In this document: one piece after another, positions 35,935-44,526 of the stretch
How the letters are laid out: every line of letters begins with the position of its first letter
Numbering within the stretch: the first letter of the stretch is position 1
DNA from: Paenibacillus dokdonensis
GTDB lineage: Bacteria > Bacillota > Bacilli > Paenibacillales > Paenibacillaceae
NCBI RefSeq assembly: GCF_004916975.1
Contig: NZ_STGQ01000002.1
Coordinates: 761,609 to 819,108, forward strand
Length of the DNA: 57,500 bases
Direction: 5' to 3'
Notes under the pieces: generated by a model
Told to the model about the DNA's origin: nothing
What the model saw: only the letters and a program-made list of their open reading frames with translations
The model's database searches: none
Position numbers and translations under genes: made by a program

Positions 35935-36987
35935 GTGAAAAGAAAGAGTATCGCCGGCTTGCTGCTGGCAGGGGCTATTGCTGCATTGTCATTAACATCT
36001 TTGGGAGGGTGCTCCTCCAAGGAGACGCTTCATATTTATAGTTGGGCGGATAATTTCGACGAGGATGTACTGAAGGATTTTGAGAACAAGTACAACGTTG
36101 ATATCACGTACGATAACTATGCAAACAATGAGGACCTGCTGGCCAAGATCAAGGCAGGCGGAGGCGGTTATGATCTGATCCAGCCTTCCGATTATATGGT
36201 GGCTACCATGATCAAGAACCAGCTGCTTGAGCCGCTGGATATGAAAAACGTTCCGAATTTCGCCAACGTTCAGGAATCTTTGAAAGATCCGGTCTATGAT
36301 CCAGGCAATAAATATTCGATCGTGTACATGTCCGGTGTGACCGGTATTGCTTATAACAAGAAGTATGTGAAGGACAAGATCGACAGCTGGGAAGACCTGT
36401 GGAATCCTGCTTATAAAGGCAAGGTGCTGCTGCTGGATGACAACCGCGAGGTGATCGGCATGGCGCTGAAAAAGCAAGGCCATTCCAACAGCTCCACGAA
36501 TGAAGGCGAAATCAAATCCGCTGTGGATGATCTGAAAAAGCTGCTGCCAAACGTGCTTGCTTTTGATACAGATACCATTAAACAGAAAATGATTCAGGAA
36601 GAAGGCTGGATCGGAGCGGTTTGGTCCGGTGACGCTGCCTTTATTGTGAAGGACAATCCAGATATTGAATATGTAGTACCCAAAGAAGGTTCCACGATCT
36701 TCTCTGACAACTATGCGATTCCAAAAGGCGCAAAAAACAAGGAGCTGGCTGAAAAGTTCATCAACTACATGCTGGATCCGCAGGTGAGTGCGAAGAACTA
36801 CGAAACTGTCGGCTACAGCGATCCAAACGCCAAGGCGATGCAATATCACAGTGAAGCATACCGTAACAACCATATGATTAATCTGACTGAAGATGAGATG
36901 AAGCGTACCGAATGGCTCGGAGACGTCGGCTCGACGCTTCAGGTATACGACCGTTTCTGGACTGAACTCAAGAGCGGACGGGAGTAA
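35935..36987 (+). CDS. potD: Spermidine/putrescine-binding lipoprotein PotD
   Basis: A 350-residue extracellular binding protein. The signal peptide ends in lipobox LGGC with Cys26 as the lipidation site, a substrate for Lgt of this window. The mature part begins LHIYSWADNFDEDVLKDFE, typical of PotD/PotF, and has GGYDLIQPSDYMV and YSIVYMSGVTGIAYN segments. The GTG start is about ten bases behind AGAGGAGA. A 103-base gap after potC carries the shared motif. Choice between spermidine and putrescine cannot be read from the sequence. Confidence 0.93.
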   Translation: MKRKSIAGLLLAGAIAALSLTSLGGCSSKETLHIYSWADNFDEDVLKDFENKYNVDITYDNYANNEDLLAKIKAGGGGYDLIQPSDYMVATMIKNQLLEPLDMKNVPNFANVQESLKDPVYDPGNKYSIVYMSGVTGIAYNKKYVKDKIDSWEDLWNPAYKGKVLLLDDNREVIGMALKKQGHSNSSTNEGEIKSAVDDLKKLLPNVLAFDTDTIKQKMIQEEGWIGAVWSGDAAFIVKDNPDIEYVVPKEGSTIFSDNYAIPKGAKNKELAEKFINYMLDPQVSAKNYETVGYSDPNAKAMQYHSEAYRNNHMINLTEDEMKRTEWLGDVGSTLQVYDRFWTELKSGRE

Positions 36988-37025
36988 TCACCGGAATGCT
37001 GCAACAGCAGTTATCATAGAGAGCA

Positions 37026-37058
37026 AAGCCCCTTTCCTTTATGGAGAGGGTTTTTTTT
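37026..37058 (+). terminator. Terminator after potD
   Basis: CCCCTTTCC pairs with GGAGAGGG across a short loop, followed by eight T. Confidence 0.9.
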
Positions 37059-37146
37059 GTGAATAATAATGACTTCTGTTGAAAAATAATAGGCAATAAT
37101 ATAAAATGTCTAATATATAATAAATGTTATGAGGAGTTGTTTGCTA

Positions 37147-38352
37147 ATGGATACTGTTTCCGAAGATCTGCTGCATGCCGATATTCATGATCTTAAACGA
37201 GGGTATGTGGAGGATTCCGGTGTGGATACGTATACATGCCTGATTTGCGGGTACCAAACAGAAAAAGGAATTGTCTACCTGGAGAACGGGATTTTATATG
37301 AAGCAGAGAAGTCCATGCGCCGCCATATACAGGATGGGCATGATTCCATGCTCGATTATCTGCTGAGCCTCGACAAGAAGGTAACGGGATTGACGGATCT
37401 GCAGCGTACGCTTATCGGATTGTTCAACCGGGGATTAAGTGATCATGACATTATTGCCGAGATTGACGGGGGGAGCACGTCCACCATCCGTAATCACCGC
37501 TTTATGCTGCGGGAGAAGATGAAGCAGGCGAAGTTGTTCCTGGCTGTGATGGAACTGATGGAGGAAGGCGGGAAGGGCCCCGGCCGCCAGCCATCGGCTG
37601 CTTCGTCTAAAACTGCGCAATCCAAGCTGCCAGGCAAGCTGGGCGAGCGTCTTTCAATTACAAATGAAGAGAATGAGCAGATTTTAAGCAAATATTTCGC
37701 GGATGGGCTGTATGGACCGCTTACATCTTTTCCTAAACAGGAAAAGCGCAGAGTTGCTGTTCTGCGGCACATGGCCGGAGATTTCGAGCAGGGGCGCATC
37801 TATTCCGAAAAAGAGGTCAACCAAGTCATTGAAGCACGCTACGCAGACTTTGTGACGATGAGAAGGTTTTTGATCGAATATGGCTTTATGGACCGTTTGC
37901 CGGACGGTAGCGAATATTGGGTTAAGCAGACCGAAGAGAAAGGGAAGGTGAAGAAAGAAATGAAAAACCAGAGAAGAAAAGAACTGGTAGATGAATATAT
38001 GAGCACGCCGCGACCTATGGGGGTTATCCAAATCCGCAACCTGGAAAATGGAAAGATATATGTGACAAGCAGCACGAATGTGCCGGGAGCAATTAACGGC
38101 CAGAAAGCGAGACTTTATTCTAATTACCATGTCAGTCCAGCCTTGCAAAAAGACTGGAAGGAGCTTGGGGAGGAAGCTTTTGCTTTTGAAATTCTTGAGG
38201 AGCTGCAGCCTGATCCACAGGCGGCTAATGATCAGAAGCAGCAAAAGATTTATACGGATAAGGTGGCCAAGATGGAGAAGGAATGGCTTGAGAAGCTCCA
38301 ACCTTATGATGATAAGGGCTATAACAAACGTCCGCGGGCAAATAAATTGTAA
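37147..38352 (+). CDS. Zinc-finger-like / HTH / DUF2087 / GIY-YIG-like fusion protein
   Basis: A 401-residue cytoplasmic protein in four parts. Residues 31-65 have CxxC (C31, C34) and H60/H65, a possible zinc site. Residues 84-128 form a LuxR/sigma-4-like HTH (LQRTLIGLFNRGLSDHDIIA). Residues 175-260 match DUF2087 (SKYFADGLYGPLTSFPKQEK through DGSEYW). Residues 291-390 look like a GIY-YIG domain, with GVIQI and YVTSS in place of GIY and YIG, and MEKEWLEKLQPYDDKGYN at its end. The usual catalytic arginine after YIG is not obvious, so nuclease activity is doubtful. A regulator is the best guess. Start ATG 37147 is ten bases behind GAGGAG. It is a single gene between potD and the stalk proteins. 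Confidence 0.8.
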   Translation: MDTVSEDLLHADIHDLKRGYVEDSGVDTYTCLICGYQTEKGIVYLENGILYEAEKSMRRHIQDGHDSMLDYLLSLDKKVTGLTDLQRTLIGLFNRGLSDHDIIAEIDGGSTSTIRNHRFMLREKMKQAKLFLAVMELMEEGGKGPGRQPSAASSKTAQSKLPGKLGERLSITNEENEQILSKYFADGLYGPLTSFPKQEKRRVAVLRHMAGDFEQGRIYSEKEVNQVIEARYADFVTMRRFLIEYGFMDRLPDGSEYWVKQTEEKGKVKKEMKNQRRKELVDEYMSTPRPMGVIQIRNLENGKIYVTSSTNVPGAINGQKARLYSNYHVSPALQKDWKELGEEAFAFEILEELQPDPQAANDQKQQKIYTDKVAKMEKEWLEKLQPYDDKGYNKRPRANKL

Positions 38353-38496
38353 AAAGACTAAAAAAGGCTCCCTCACCTGTCATTTTCTTGTTACTTATCT
38401 CTCTTTTACATCGCTTAGGATATAAATGCCTGCAAGTTTGGGTAATAATCCCTAGCGCATATTTATTGGAATTGGAATGGGAGAGAACCGGGAAAA

Positions 38497-39603
38497 ATGA
38501 ATAAATGGATGAAATGGAGTTCCATCATGATGTCAGCAGGTTTGCTGATGGGCGGAGCAAACGCAGTTCAGGCCGCGAAAGCTCCGGCTTCAGTAAAAGC
38601 GCCTGCTCTCACAAAGGCCGTACAGAGGGTACAGGTACAACTCATATTTAATGATAATAAGCTGCAGCAGAAGGGATTGCTGGTAAACGGGCGAACCATG
38701 GTTCCGATTACAGTACTTAGGGATGTCATGAGTCTTCCCATCTCCTACGATAACAGCACGTATACGTATAATGTGGGCTCAGGAGCCAGCCAGCTAAATT
38801 TGGACACATCCGAATACGGTGTGCTGACGAGTGTAAACCATTTTTATATGGGAAGCATCAGTACCGAGTACAACGCTGTGAATATTCAAGGCAGGCTTTA
38901 TGTACCTTTCAAGCTATTGAATGATGTGCTCAATTACAAGGGAGAGTACGATGCGGTAACTCGTACGCTGAAGCTGGAGAAAAGGGATACCAACGCCATC
39001 CAAGTGATGACGGGGACTTTATCGCAGAAGACCAAAGATCTCGAGACGATGATCCAATATCCTCAGATTACCGGATTGGCTGATACACAGGTACTGCAGC
39101 AGATCAACGAAGAATTCAAGAGAAAAGCGGATGCTTTTGCAGCGGAAGGAAACGAAAGATCTTTACACCGCGATCCTAAACTTGTTCCTTTTCCCTACAG
39201 CTATAATACGAATTATGTGGTGACGTACAATCAAAATGGTATCCTCAGTGTGTTGACTGACCAATCTACGTATACCGGCGGCGAGGATCCTGTTCAGCGT
39301 GAGGCCCTGACCTTCTCCCTGAAGGATGGACGTCCCTTAAGCTTGAGTGATCTGCTTCCCCAAGGCAGCGGAGCAGAGCAGAAGCTGTATCAGATTCTGG
39401 AGCAGCGTATGAAGAAGGATGGCAATACCATGATTCTTGAAAATGACCGGAGTTCTCTCCAATTCTACGTATCCGGTGCGGGTCTGAACTTTTACTTCGG
39501 AAATACCGGTCCGGAATCCTTTGTCAAAGGAATTCAGACTTATACGGTAGGTTTCCACGAGCTGCTGCCAGCAGATGCTGATCCTTTGCAAGCGTTCAAG
39601 TAA
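38497..39603 (+). CDS. Secreted stalk-domain / DUF3298-like protein, copy 1
   Basis: 368 residues with a signal peptide (MNKWMKWSSIMMSAGLLMGG, probable cleavage after VQA). Residues about 45-165 form a copper-amine-oxidase N-terminal-like stalk domain (NGRTMVPITVLRDVM, QGRLYVPFKLLNDVL), which has no oxidase activity by itself. The C-terminal ~200 residues resemble the DUF4163/DUF3298 module found in RsiV and PdaC. Its conserved SGGAHG loop is changed to TGGEDP. It is about 45% identical by eye to the next gene. Start ATG lies behind GGGAGAG with wide spacing. Confidence 0.82.
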   Translation: MNKWMKWSSIMMSAGLLMGGANAVQAAKAPASVKAPALTKAVQRVQVQLIFNDNKLQQKGLLVNGRTMVPITVLRDVMSLPISYDNSTYTYNVGSGASQLNLDTSEYGVLTSVNHFYMGSISTEYNAVNIQGRLYVPFKLLNDVLNYKGEYDAVTRTLKLEKRDTNAIQVMTGTLSQKTKDLETMIQYPQITGLADTQVLQQINEEFKRKADAFAAEGNERSLHRDPKLVPFPYSYNTNYVVTYNQNGILSVLTDQSTYTGGEDPVQREALTFSLKDGRPLSLSDLLPQGSGAEQKLYQILEQRMKKDGNTMILENDRSSLQFYVSGAGLNFYFGNTGPESFVKGIQTYTVGFHELLPADADPLQAFK

Positions 39604-39806
39604 ATCGTCTTAGTACTGGATTTATCCAGGCATATGGAAAAATGATGAACAGAATTATACTTTTTTCGCTTGTAAACGACAATACTGTAACCGCGTTTGT
39701 CATCAAATAAGGCGAGTCCCTTTGTATAATGGGGAAGTGGATAAATTCTGTAATCATTCATATGACTAGCATATGTAGCAATCTTTGGAGAGAGGGGACG
39801 CAATCA

Positions 39807-40919
39807 ATGAATAAAACAATGAAATGGAGCGCGGCTGTACTTGCTGCCGGCGTGCTTTTTGGCGGAGCGAATATGACAGGGGGAGCAATGGTACATGCTG
39901 CGGCCGTTAAACCGGTAGCAAAGCAAAGTGTGCAGCCGTCCGTTGTCCTCAAATATAACGGTACAACTTTAAAAGAGCAGGGGAAAATCGTAAACGGCAT
40001 TACGATGATTCCGGTGACGGTTCTGCGTGATTCGCTGGGTCTGCCGCTGAATTATAACCCGGGTACGAAAACTTACAGCATTGGAAGCGGAACAACCAAG
40101 CTGAATCTCGAATTGTCCGAGTATGGTGTGACCTCGAATCTGAACAGCTATTATATTTATAGCTACGGCGATAACGACATCGATATCTATGAATCCAAAA
40201 ATATCGGCGGTCATCTGTACGTGCCATTTAAGGTGCTGAACGATTTTATGGGCTTTAAGGGCGTATGGAATCCTTCCCTAAAGTCGCTCGACATCAGCAA
40301 GCAGGAGATGAACAACATCAGTGTTTCCAGTGAAACCCTGACCAAGAGCAATAAAAACGCTAGTATCGTGATTCATTATCCGAAAGTGAGTGGACTCCCT
40401 GAGGATGTGCAATCCAAGATCAACAAAGCCTTTAAGGATGATGCTGAAGCCTTTGCTGCAGATAGCGAAGAGCAGGCGAGCCACAGGGATGGTAAGATCG
40501 AGCATATGTACGACTTTATCCAGAGCTTCGTTGTTACCTACAACCGTGAAGGAATTCTCAGCGTGGTTACCGACAAGTATGGATATTCGGGTGGGGCTCA
40601 CGGAAGCACCTACCGCGACGGCATGACCTTCTCTCTGAAGGACGGCAAGCAGCTGGAGCTGGGCGATGTGCTTAAAGCCGCACCGGATTACAAGCAGAAG
40701 CTCGACAAGCTGCTGAAACAGAAGACGATAAAGGTTACCTTTGACGCCAAGGGAGCAGGCCTCTCGGATCAGCCGAATTTCTATGTCAAAGAGGGCGGAC
40801 TTGCTATCTACTATCAGCAATATGAAATTGCGCCTTATGCAGCCGGCTTTCCGACATATACGTTCAGCTTCGGTGAGCTGCTTCCGAAGGGTACCGATCC
40901 ATTCGCGGATTACAAATAA
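39807..40919 (+). CDS. Secreted stalk-domain / DUF3298-like protein, copy 2
   Basis: 370 residues with the same layout as the preceding gene: signal peptide (MNKTMKWSAAVLAAGVLFGG), stalk domain (NGITMIPVTVLRDSLGLPLN, GGHLYVPFKVLNDFM) and DUF4163/DUF3298-like C terminus. Here the SGGAHGS loop is intact. The two genes are a tandem duplication. A longer frame from 39729 is open, but ATG 39807 is preceded by GGAGAGAGGGG and gives the matching signal peptide. Probably wall-associated or secreted; ligand unknown. Confidence 0.85.
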   Translation: MNKTMKWSAAVLAAGVLFGGANMTGGAMVHAAAVKPVAKQSVQPSVVLKYNGTTLKEQGKIVNGITMIPVTVLRDSLGLPLNYNPGTKTYSIGSGTTKLNLELSEYGVTSNLNSYYIYSYGDNDIDIYESKNIGGHLYVPFKVLNDFMGFKGVWNPSLKSLDISKQEMNNISVSSETLTKSNKNASIVIHYPKVSGLPEDVQSKINKAFKDDAEAFAADSEEQASHRDGKIEHMYDFIQSFVVTYNREGILSVVTDKYGYSGGAHGSTYRDGMTFSLKDGKQLELGDVLKAAPDYKQKLDKLLKQKTIKVTFDAKGAGLSDQPNFYVKEGGLAIYYQQYEIAPYAAGFPTYTFSFGELLPKGTDPFADYK

Positions 40920-40943
40920 AATATTTTTCATTCGAAAATAAAA

Positions 40944-40982
40944 AAAAGGTGCCGCGGGTATTAAGCCAGCGGCACCTTTTAT
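40944..40982 (+). terminator. Terminator after the stalk-protein pair
   Basis: AAAAGGTGCCGC pairs perfectly with GCGGCACCTTTT over a 13-base loop. A-rich and T-rich sides make it potentially bidirectional. Confidence 0.93.
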
Positions 40983-41026
40983 TGTGGCATTCAGAAAATA
41001 CGATGGAATGTAAGCATGGAATATGA

Positions 41027-41072
41027 TAAAAAGAGAGCCGCCTCCTTTGCTTCAGGAAGCAGCTCTCTTTTA
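41027..41072 (-). terminator. Terminator of clpP
   Basis: On the minus strand AAAAGAGAGC pairs with GCTCTCTTTTT, with inner TTCCTGAAGCAAAGGA pairing, 14 bases after the clpP stop. The structure also reads on the plus strand. Confidence 0.88.
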
Positions 41073-41084
41073 ATGCCTAGAAGC

Positions 41085-41681
41085 TTAGACGCCTTGTACC
41101 GGAGGATGCTCCAATACTTTATCGATCAGGCCGTATTCAGCGGCATCTTTTGCACTCATGAAGTAGTCGCGGTCCGTATCCTTCTCGATCCGTTCCAGCG
41201 GTTGACCCGTACGATCAGCGAGGATGCGGTTCAACGTATCACGCATCTTCAGGATGCGGCGGGCGCGGATCTCGATATCCGTTGCCTGGCCCTGAGCGCC
41301 GCCGAGCGGCTGGTGAATCATGATTTCACTGTTTGGCAGACCGAAACGTTTGCCTTTGGCACCCGCATTCAAGAGGAATGCGCCCATGGAAGCAGCGAGG
41401 CCTACGCAGATGGTAGACACATCCGGCTTGATGTACTGCATTGTATCAAAAATCGCCATACCGGCTGTAATGGAGCCGCCCGGGCTGTTGATGTACAGGT
41501 GAATATCCTTTTCAGGGTCTTCGGCAGCCAGGAACAGAAGCTGGGCAATAATCGAATTGGCAACCACGTCGTTGACATCGGAACCCAGGAAAATAATGCG
41601 GTCTTTCAAGAGTCTGGAATAAATGTCGTACGCGCGTTCGCCGCGGTTGCTTTGTTCAACGACCATAGGTACATAACTCAC
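41085..41681 (-). CDS. clpP: ATP-dependent Clp protease proteolytic subunit
   Basis: Serine protease that forms tetradecamers with ClpX/ClpC and degrades, among others, tmRNA-tagged proteins. The triad is Ser98 (LAASMGAF), His123 (MIHQPLGGAQGQ) and Asp172 (DTDRD). The upstream-most ATG of the frame (41711) would add ten residues. GTG 41681 is about seven bases behind GGGAGG and gives VSYVPMVVEQSNRGERAYD, which aligns exactly with the B. subtilis start. 198 residues. Controlled by the CtsR box described separately. Confidence 0.96.
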   Translation of the reverse strand: MSYVPMVVEQSNRGERAYDIYSRLLKDRIIFLGSDVNDVVANSIIAQLLFLAAEDPEKDIHLYINSPGGSITAGMAIFDTMQYIKPDVSTICVGLAASMGAFLLNAGAKGKRFGLPNSEIMIHQPLGGAQGQATDIEIRARRILKMRDTLNRILADRTGQPLERIEKDTDRDYFMSAKDAAEYGLIDKVLEHPPVQGV

Positions 41682-41750
41682 GTGGAAAACCTCCCTATTC
41701 ACATAGATCAAGTATAATCATTCTATACATACTGTTACCGTATTAACCAC

Positions 41751-41779
41751 ATGATAAACAATTTCAAACAAAAAGTCAA
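41751..41779 (-). promoter_or_regulatory. SigA promoter of clpP
   Basis: On the minus strand TTGACT (41779-41774), a 17-base spacer and TATCAT (41756-41751). The -35 box is part of the CtsR operator, the arrangement expected for repression. Confidence 0.8.
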
Positions 41780-41790
41780 AGAAAGTCAAA
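41774..41790 (-). promoter_or_regulatory. CtsR operator of clpP
   Basis: The plus strand reads AGTCAAAGAAAGTCAAA, an exact match to the CtsR heptad-repeat consensus RGTCAAANANRGTCAAA. It overlaps the -35 box of the clpP promoter, so CtsR binding would block polymerase until heat or protein stress. Confidence 0.9.
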
Positions 41791-41867
41791 CTCAGGGTAA
41801 AAAAAATAGCCGATGATTGGCTTTTGTCCTGCTGGTTAAACATATGGTAGAAGTTTGGTAAAAATAA

Positions 41868-41942
41868 TGGCGCGCCCGCGAGGAATCGAACCTCGATCTC
41901 AGGCTCCGGAGGCCTACGTCATATCCATTGGACCACGGGCGC
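41868..41942 (-). tRNA. tRNA-Arg (CCG)
   Basis: Minus-strand cloverleaf with acceptor GCGCCCG/CGGGCGC, anticodon loop CTCCGGA giving CCG, T-arm GGTTCGATTCC, discriminator G and encoded CCA (41870-41868). It lies upstream of clpP, as trnQ-Arg does in B. subtilis. Confidence 0.96.
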
Positions 41943-42150
41943 ATAATGTAATTTCTGTAAAATGGGTGCTGGTTAATCAATTCACCACATGTCCTATACA
42001 GCAAAAATTATTATATGATAAATGGCTGAAGATTGCAAGAGATCTTTTGGTGAATAGGGACAAGCACGTGTTATTAGCGGCGCTGCGGGCCTTTTGCCTG
42101 TACACCCGTATAAGAGGAAAGAAGAATGTGAATGATAGACGTTGGACTAC

Positions 42151-42179
42151 TTGCAACTGGCCTGAAAATTGAGTAGAAT
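42151..42179 (+). promoter_or_regulatory. SigA promoter of the cggR-gap operon
   Basis: TTGCAA (42151-42156), a 17-base spacer and TAGAAT (42174-42179). Transcription would start at about 42186, at the beginning of the CggR operator. Confidence 0.7.
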
Positions 42180-42184
42180 GTAAG

Positions 42185-42220
42185 TGGGACTTAAAACGTT
42201 AACCCGGGACATTTTAGGGC
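42185..42220 (+). promoter_or_regulatory. CggR operator
   Basis: TGGGAC-N6-CGTT-N4-CGGGAC-N6-GGGC reproduces the spacing of the B. subtilis CggR site (CGGGACN6TGTCN4CGGGACN6TGTC). The CGGGAC halves are well conserved; the TGTC halves are degenerate. It lies just downstream of the promoter -10 box, so bound CggR would act as a roadblock, relieved by fructose-1,6-bisphosphate. Confidence 0.8.
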
Positions 42221-42266
42221 CATGGAGTCAGAGTGAAGGAAGTTGAAGTTGCAGGAGTGGAAAGCA

Positions 42267-43319
42267 ATGCGGAAAATAATAGAGATACAAAAGCAGCTTC
42301 TGCCTGATCTCATGGACATCCTCAAGACAAGGTACACCATTCTTCATCAGATCATGCTTTCGGAGCTGATAGGCCGGCGTACGCTGGCAGCATCGCTTCA
42401 TATGACGGAGCGGGTTTTGCGGGCAGAGACAGATCTGTTGAAAGCCCAAGGCCTCATTGAAATTGAGAGCTCCGGCATGAAGATCAGCGAAGCGGGAAGA
42501 AGCCTGCTGGAACAGATGGGACCGATGGCCAAGGAGCTGTTCGGACTGAACGAGCTCGGCGAGAAAATCCGTCATGCCTACGGCCTGCAGAAGGTTGTGG
42601 TCGTGCCGGGAGATTGTGAAACCTCGCCGCTGACCAAACGGGATCTCGGACGTGCAGGGGCCAAGGCTTTGCTGGGAGTTATGAATCAGGAAGACACCGT
42701 GGCAGTTACCGGTGGTTCCACGCTGGCAGCTGTCGCGGAGGAGCTCAATCCTCAAGTGTCTGTCCCAATGAAGAACAGCTGGTTTGTACCGGCGAGGGGC
42801 GGCCTTGGAGAGAGTATGGAATTCCAGGCGAACACCATTGCCTCAACCATGGCGAAGCGTGTAGGCGCACAGTACCGGCTGCTTCATGTACCGGATCTGC
42901 TGAGCGATGACGCGTATCAATCGCTTGTACAGGACCGGAATATCCAGGAGATTGTACAGGTGATCCGGCAGTGCCGTATTATTATGCACGGCATTGGGGA
43001 CGCAATGGAAATGACCCGGCGCAGAAGGCTGGATTTATCTGCGGTGCAGGATATTCAGAAGGAAGGCGCGGTGGCTGAATCTTTTGGCTACTACTTTAAC
43101 GAACAGGGTGAAGTTGTTCATCGGATGCTCACGCTTGGCCTCCGGCTCGAGGATATTGTGAGTACGGAGATTGTGATTGGGATCGCTGGCGGGAGAGACA
43201 AGGCGGATGCCATTCACTCGGTGCTGAAGTTCGGACATGAGAACATTCTCGTTACGGATGAAGCAGCAGCAATCGAAATTTGCAGACGGATTGATGGACA
43301 ATTACCGGAAAGTCAATAA
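42267..43319 (+). CDS. cggR: Central glycolytic genes regulator CggR
   Basis: A SorC/DeoR-family repressor of the gap operon. The N-terminal HTH lies around LIGRRTLAASLHMTERVLRA, followed by a sugar-phosphate-binding domain (VTGGSTLAAVAEEL, ARGGLGESMEFQANTI, RMLTLGLRLED). The frame extends to a TTG at 42243, but ATG 42267 behind CAGGAGTGG aligns with the B. subtilis start and gives 350 residues. It is the first gene of the glycolytic cluster, 118 bases ahead of gap. Confidence 0.95.
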   Translation: MRKIIEIQKQLLPDLMDILKTRYTILHQIMLSELIGRRTLAASLHMTERVLRAETDLLKAQGLIEIESSGMKISEAGRSLLEQMGPMAKELFGLNELGEKIRHAYGLQKVVVVPGDCETSPLTKRDLGRAGAKALLGVMNQEDTVAVTGGSTLAAVAEELNPQVSVPMKNSWFVPARGGLGESMEFQANTIASTMAKRVGAQYRLLHVPDLLSDDAYQSLVQDRNIQEIVQVIRQCRIIMHGIGDAMEMTRRRRLDLSAVQDIQKEGAVAESFGYYFNEQGEVVHRMLTLGLRLEDIVSTEIVIGIAGGRDKADAIHSVLKFGHENILVTDEAAAIEICRRIDGQLPESQ

Positions 43320-43437
43320 CACAACAGAGTTATCAATACAGGTGTAATGCCTGTTTTGAATAAATACTGGATTTTGCGACCGTATGAACGGCTTCTGCAG
43401 AATCCTCAAAAAAAAGAAATTCTAGGAGGACTATTCA

Positions 43438-44448
43438 ATGAGTGTAAAAGTAGGCATTAACGGTTTCGGACGTATCGGACGACTCGCTTTCCGCCGCATT
43501 CAAAATGTGGAAGGCATCGAAGTTGTGGCAATCAACGACTTGACTGATGCTAAAATGTTGGCTCATTTGCTTAAATATGATACAACGCAAGGCAAATTCG
43601 GTGGCGACGTTGAAGTTCATGACGGCTTCTTCAAAGTAAACGGCAAAGAAGTTAAGGTTCTTGCGAACCGTAACCCTGAAGAGCTTCCTTGGGGAGACCT
43701 CGGTGTTGATATCGTTCTTGAATGTACTGGATTCTTCACTACTAAAGAAGCAGCTGAAAAGCACCTGAAAGGTGGAGCTAAGAAAGTTGTAATCTCCGCT
43801 CCAGCTACTGGCGATATGAAAACGATCGTTTACAACGTAAACCATGAAACTCTGGACGGAACTGAAACAGTAATCTCCGGCGCTTCTTGCACAACGAACT
43901 GCCTCGCACCAATGGCTAAAACATTGAACGACAAGTTCGGTATCATTGAAGGCCTGATGACTACAATCCATGCTTACACTGGCGACCAAAACACTTTGGA
44001 TGCTCCACATCCAAAAGGCGACTTCCGCCGCGCTCGTGCAGCTGCTGAGAACATCATTCCTAACACAACTGGTGCTGCTAAAGCCATCGGTCTGGTAATC
44101 CCTGATCTTCAAGGCAAACTTGACGGTGCAGCTCAGCGTGTTCCGGTACCAACGGGTTCCCTGACTGAGCTCGTAACTGTTCTGGACAAAAAAGTAACAG
44201 CTGACGAAGTTAACGCAGCTATGAAAGCAGCTTCCGATCCAGAAACTTACGGCTACACTGAAGACGAAATCGTATCTTCCGATATCAAAGGCATCACTTT
44301 CGGTTCCCTCTTCGACGCTACTCAAACAAAAGTGCTGACTGTTGGCGACAAGCAACTCGTTAAAACAGTAGCTTGGTATGACAACGAAATGTCCTACACA
44401 GCTCAATTGGTTCGCACATTGGAATACTTCGCTAAACTGGCTAAGTAA
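43438..44448 (+). CDS. gap: Glyceraldehyde-3-phosphate dehydrogenase, NAD-dependent
   Basis: 336 residues. The Rossmann start is VGINGFGRIGRLAFR, the catalytic Cys151 is in GASCTTNCLAP, and the histidine is in TTIHAYTGDQ. The organisation behind cggR identifies it as the glycolytic GapA type. RBS CTAGGAGGAC precedes the ATG. Codon use is strongly biased to preferred codons. It is followed by its own terminator hairpin, so gap message can be more abundant than the downstream genes. Confidence 0.97.
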   Translation: MSVKVGINGFGRIGRLAFRRIQNVEGIEVVAINDLTDAKMLAHLLKYDTTQGKFGGDVEVHDGFFKVNGKEVKVLANRNPEELPWGDLGVDIVLECTGFFTTKEAAEKHLKGGAKKVVISAPATGDMKTIVYNVNHETLDGTETVISGASCTTNCLAPMAKTLNDKFGIIEGLMTTIHAYTGDQNTLDAPHPKGDFRRARAAAENIIPNTTGAAKAIGLVIPDLQGKLDGAAQRVPVPTGSLTELVTVLDKKVTADEVNAAMKAASDPETYGYTEDEIVSSDIKGITFGSLFDATQTKVLTVGDKQLVKTVAWYDNEMSYTAQLVRTLEYFAKLAK

Positions 44449-44474
44449 TAACGACGCCGTTTAACGAACATATG

Positions 44475-44507
44475 GAGCGGAAACAGAACTTTTTGTTTCC
44501 GCTCTTT
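44475..44507 (+). terminator. Terminator or processing hairpin after gap
   Basis: GAGCGGAAACA pairs perfectly with TGTTTCCGCTC over an eight-base loop, followed by TTT. The short T run suggests partial termination or 3'-end protection of the gap message. Confidence 0.8.
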
Positions 44508-44526
44508 ATAAATACCAGGTTTTTTC

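Larger units (their letters stand above)
41943..42266. other. Intergenic region between tRNA-Arg and cggR
   Basis: 324 bases with no convincing gene. The right end carries the cggR promoter and operator. The left two thirds hold nothing I can identify. Confidence 0.6.

Noticed and set aside
41016..41717. 233-codon plus-strand frame opposite clpP
   Set aside because: Antisense to clpP and overlapping its terminator; no domain seen.
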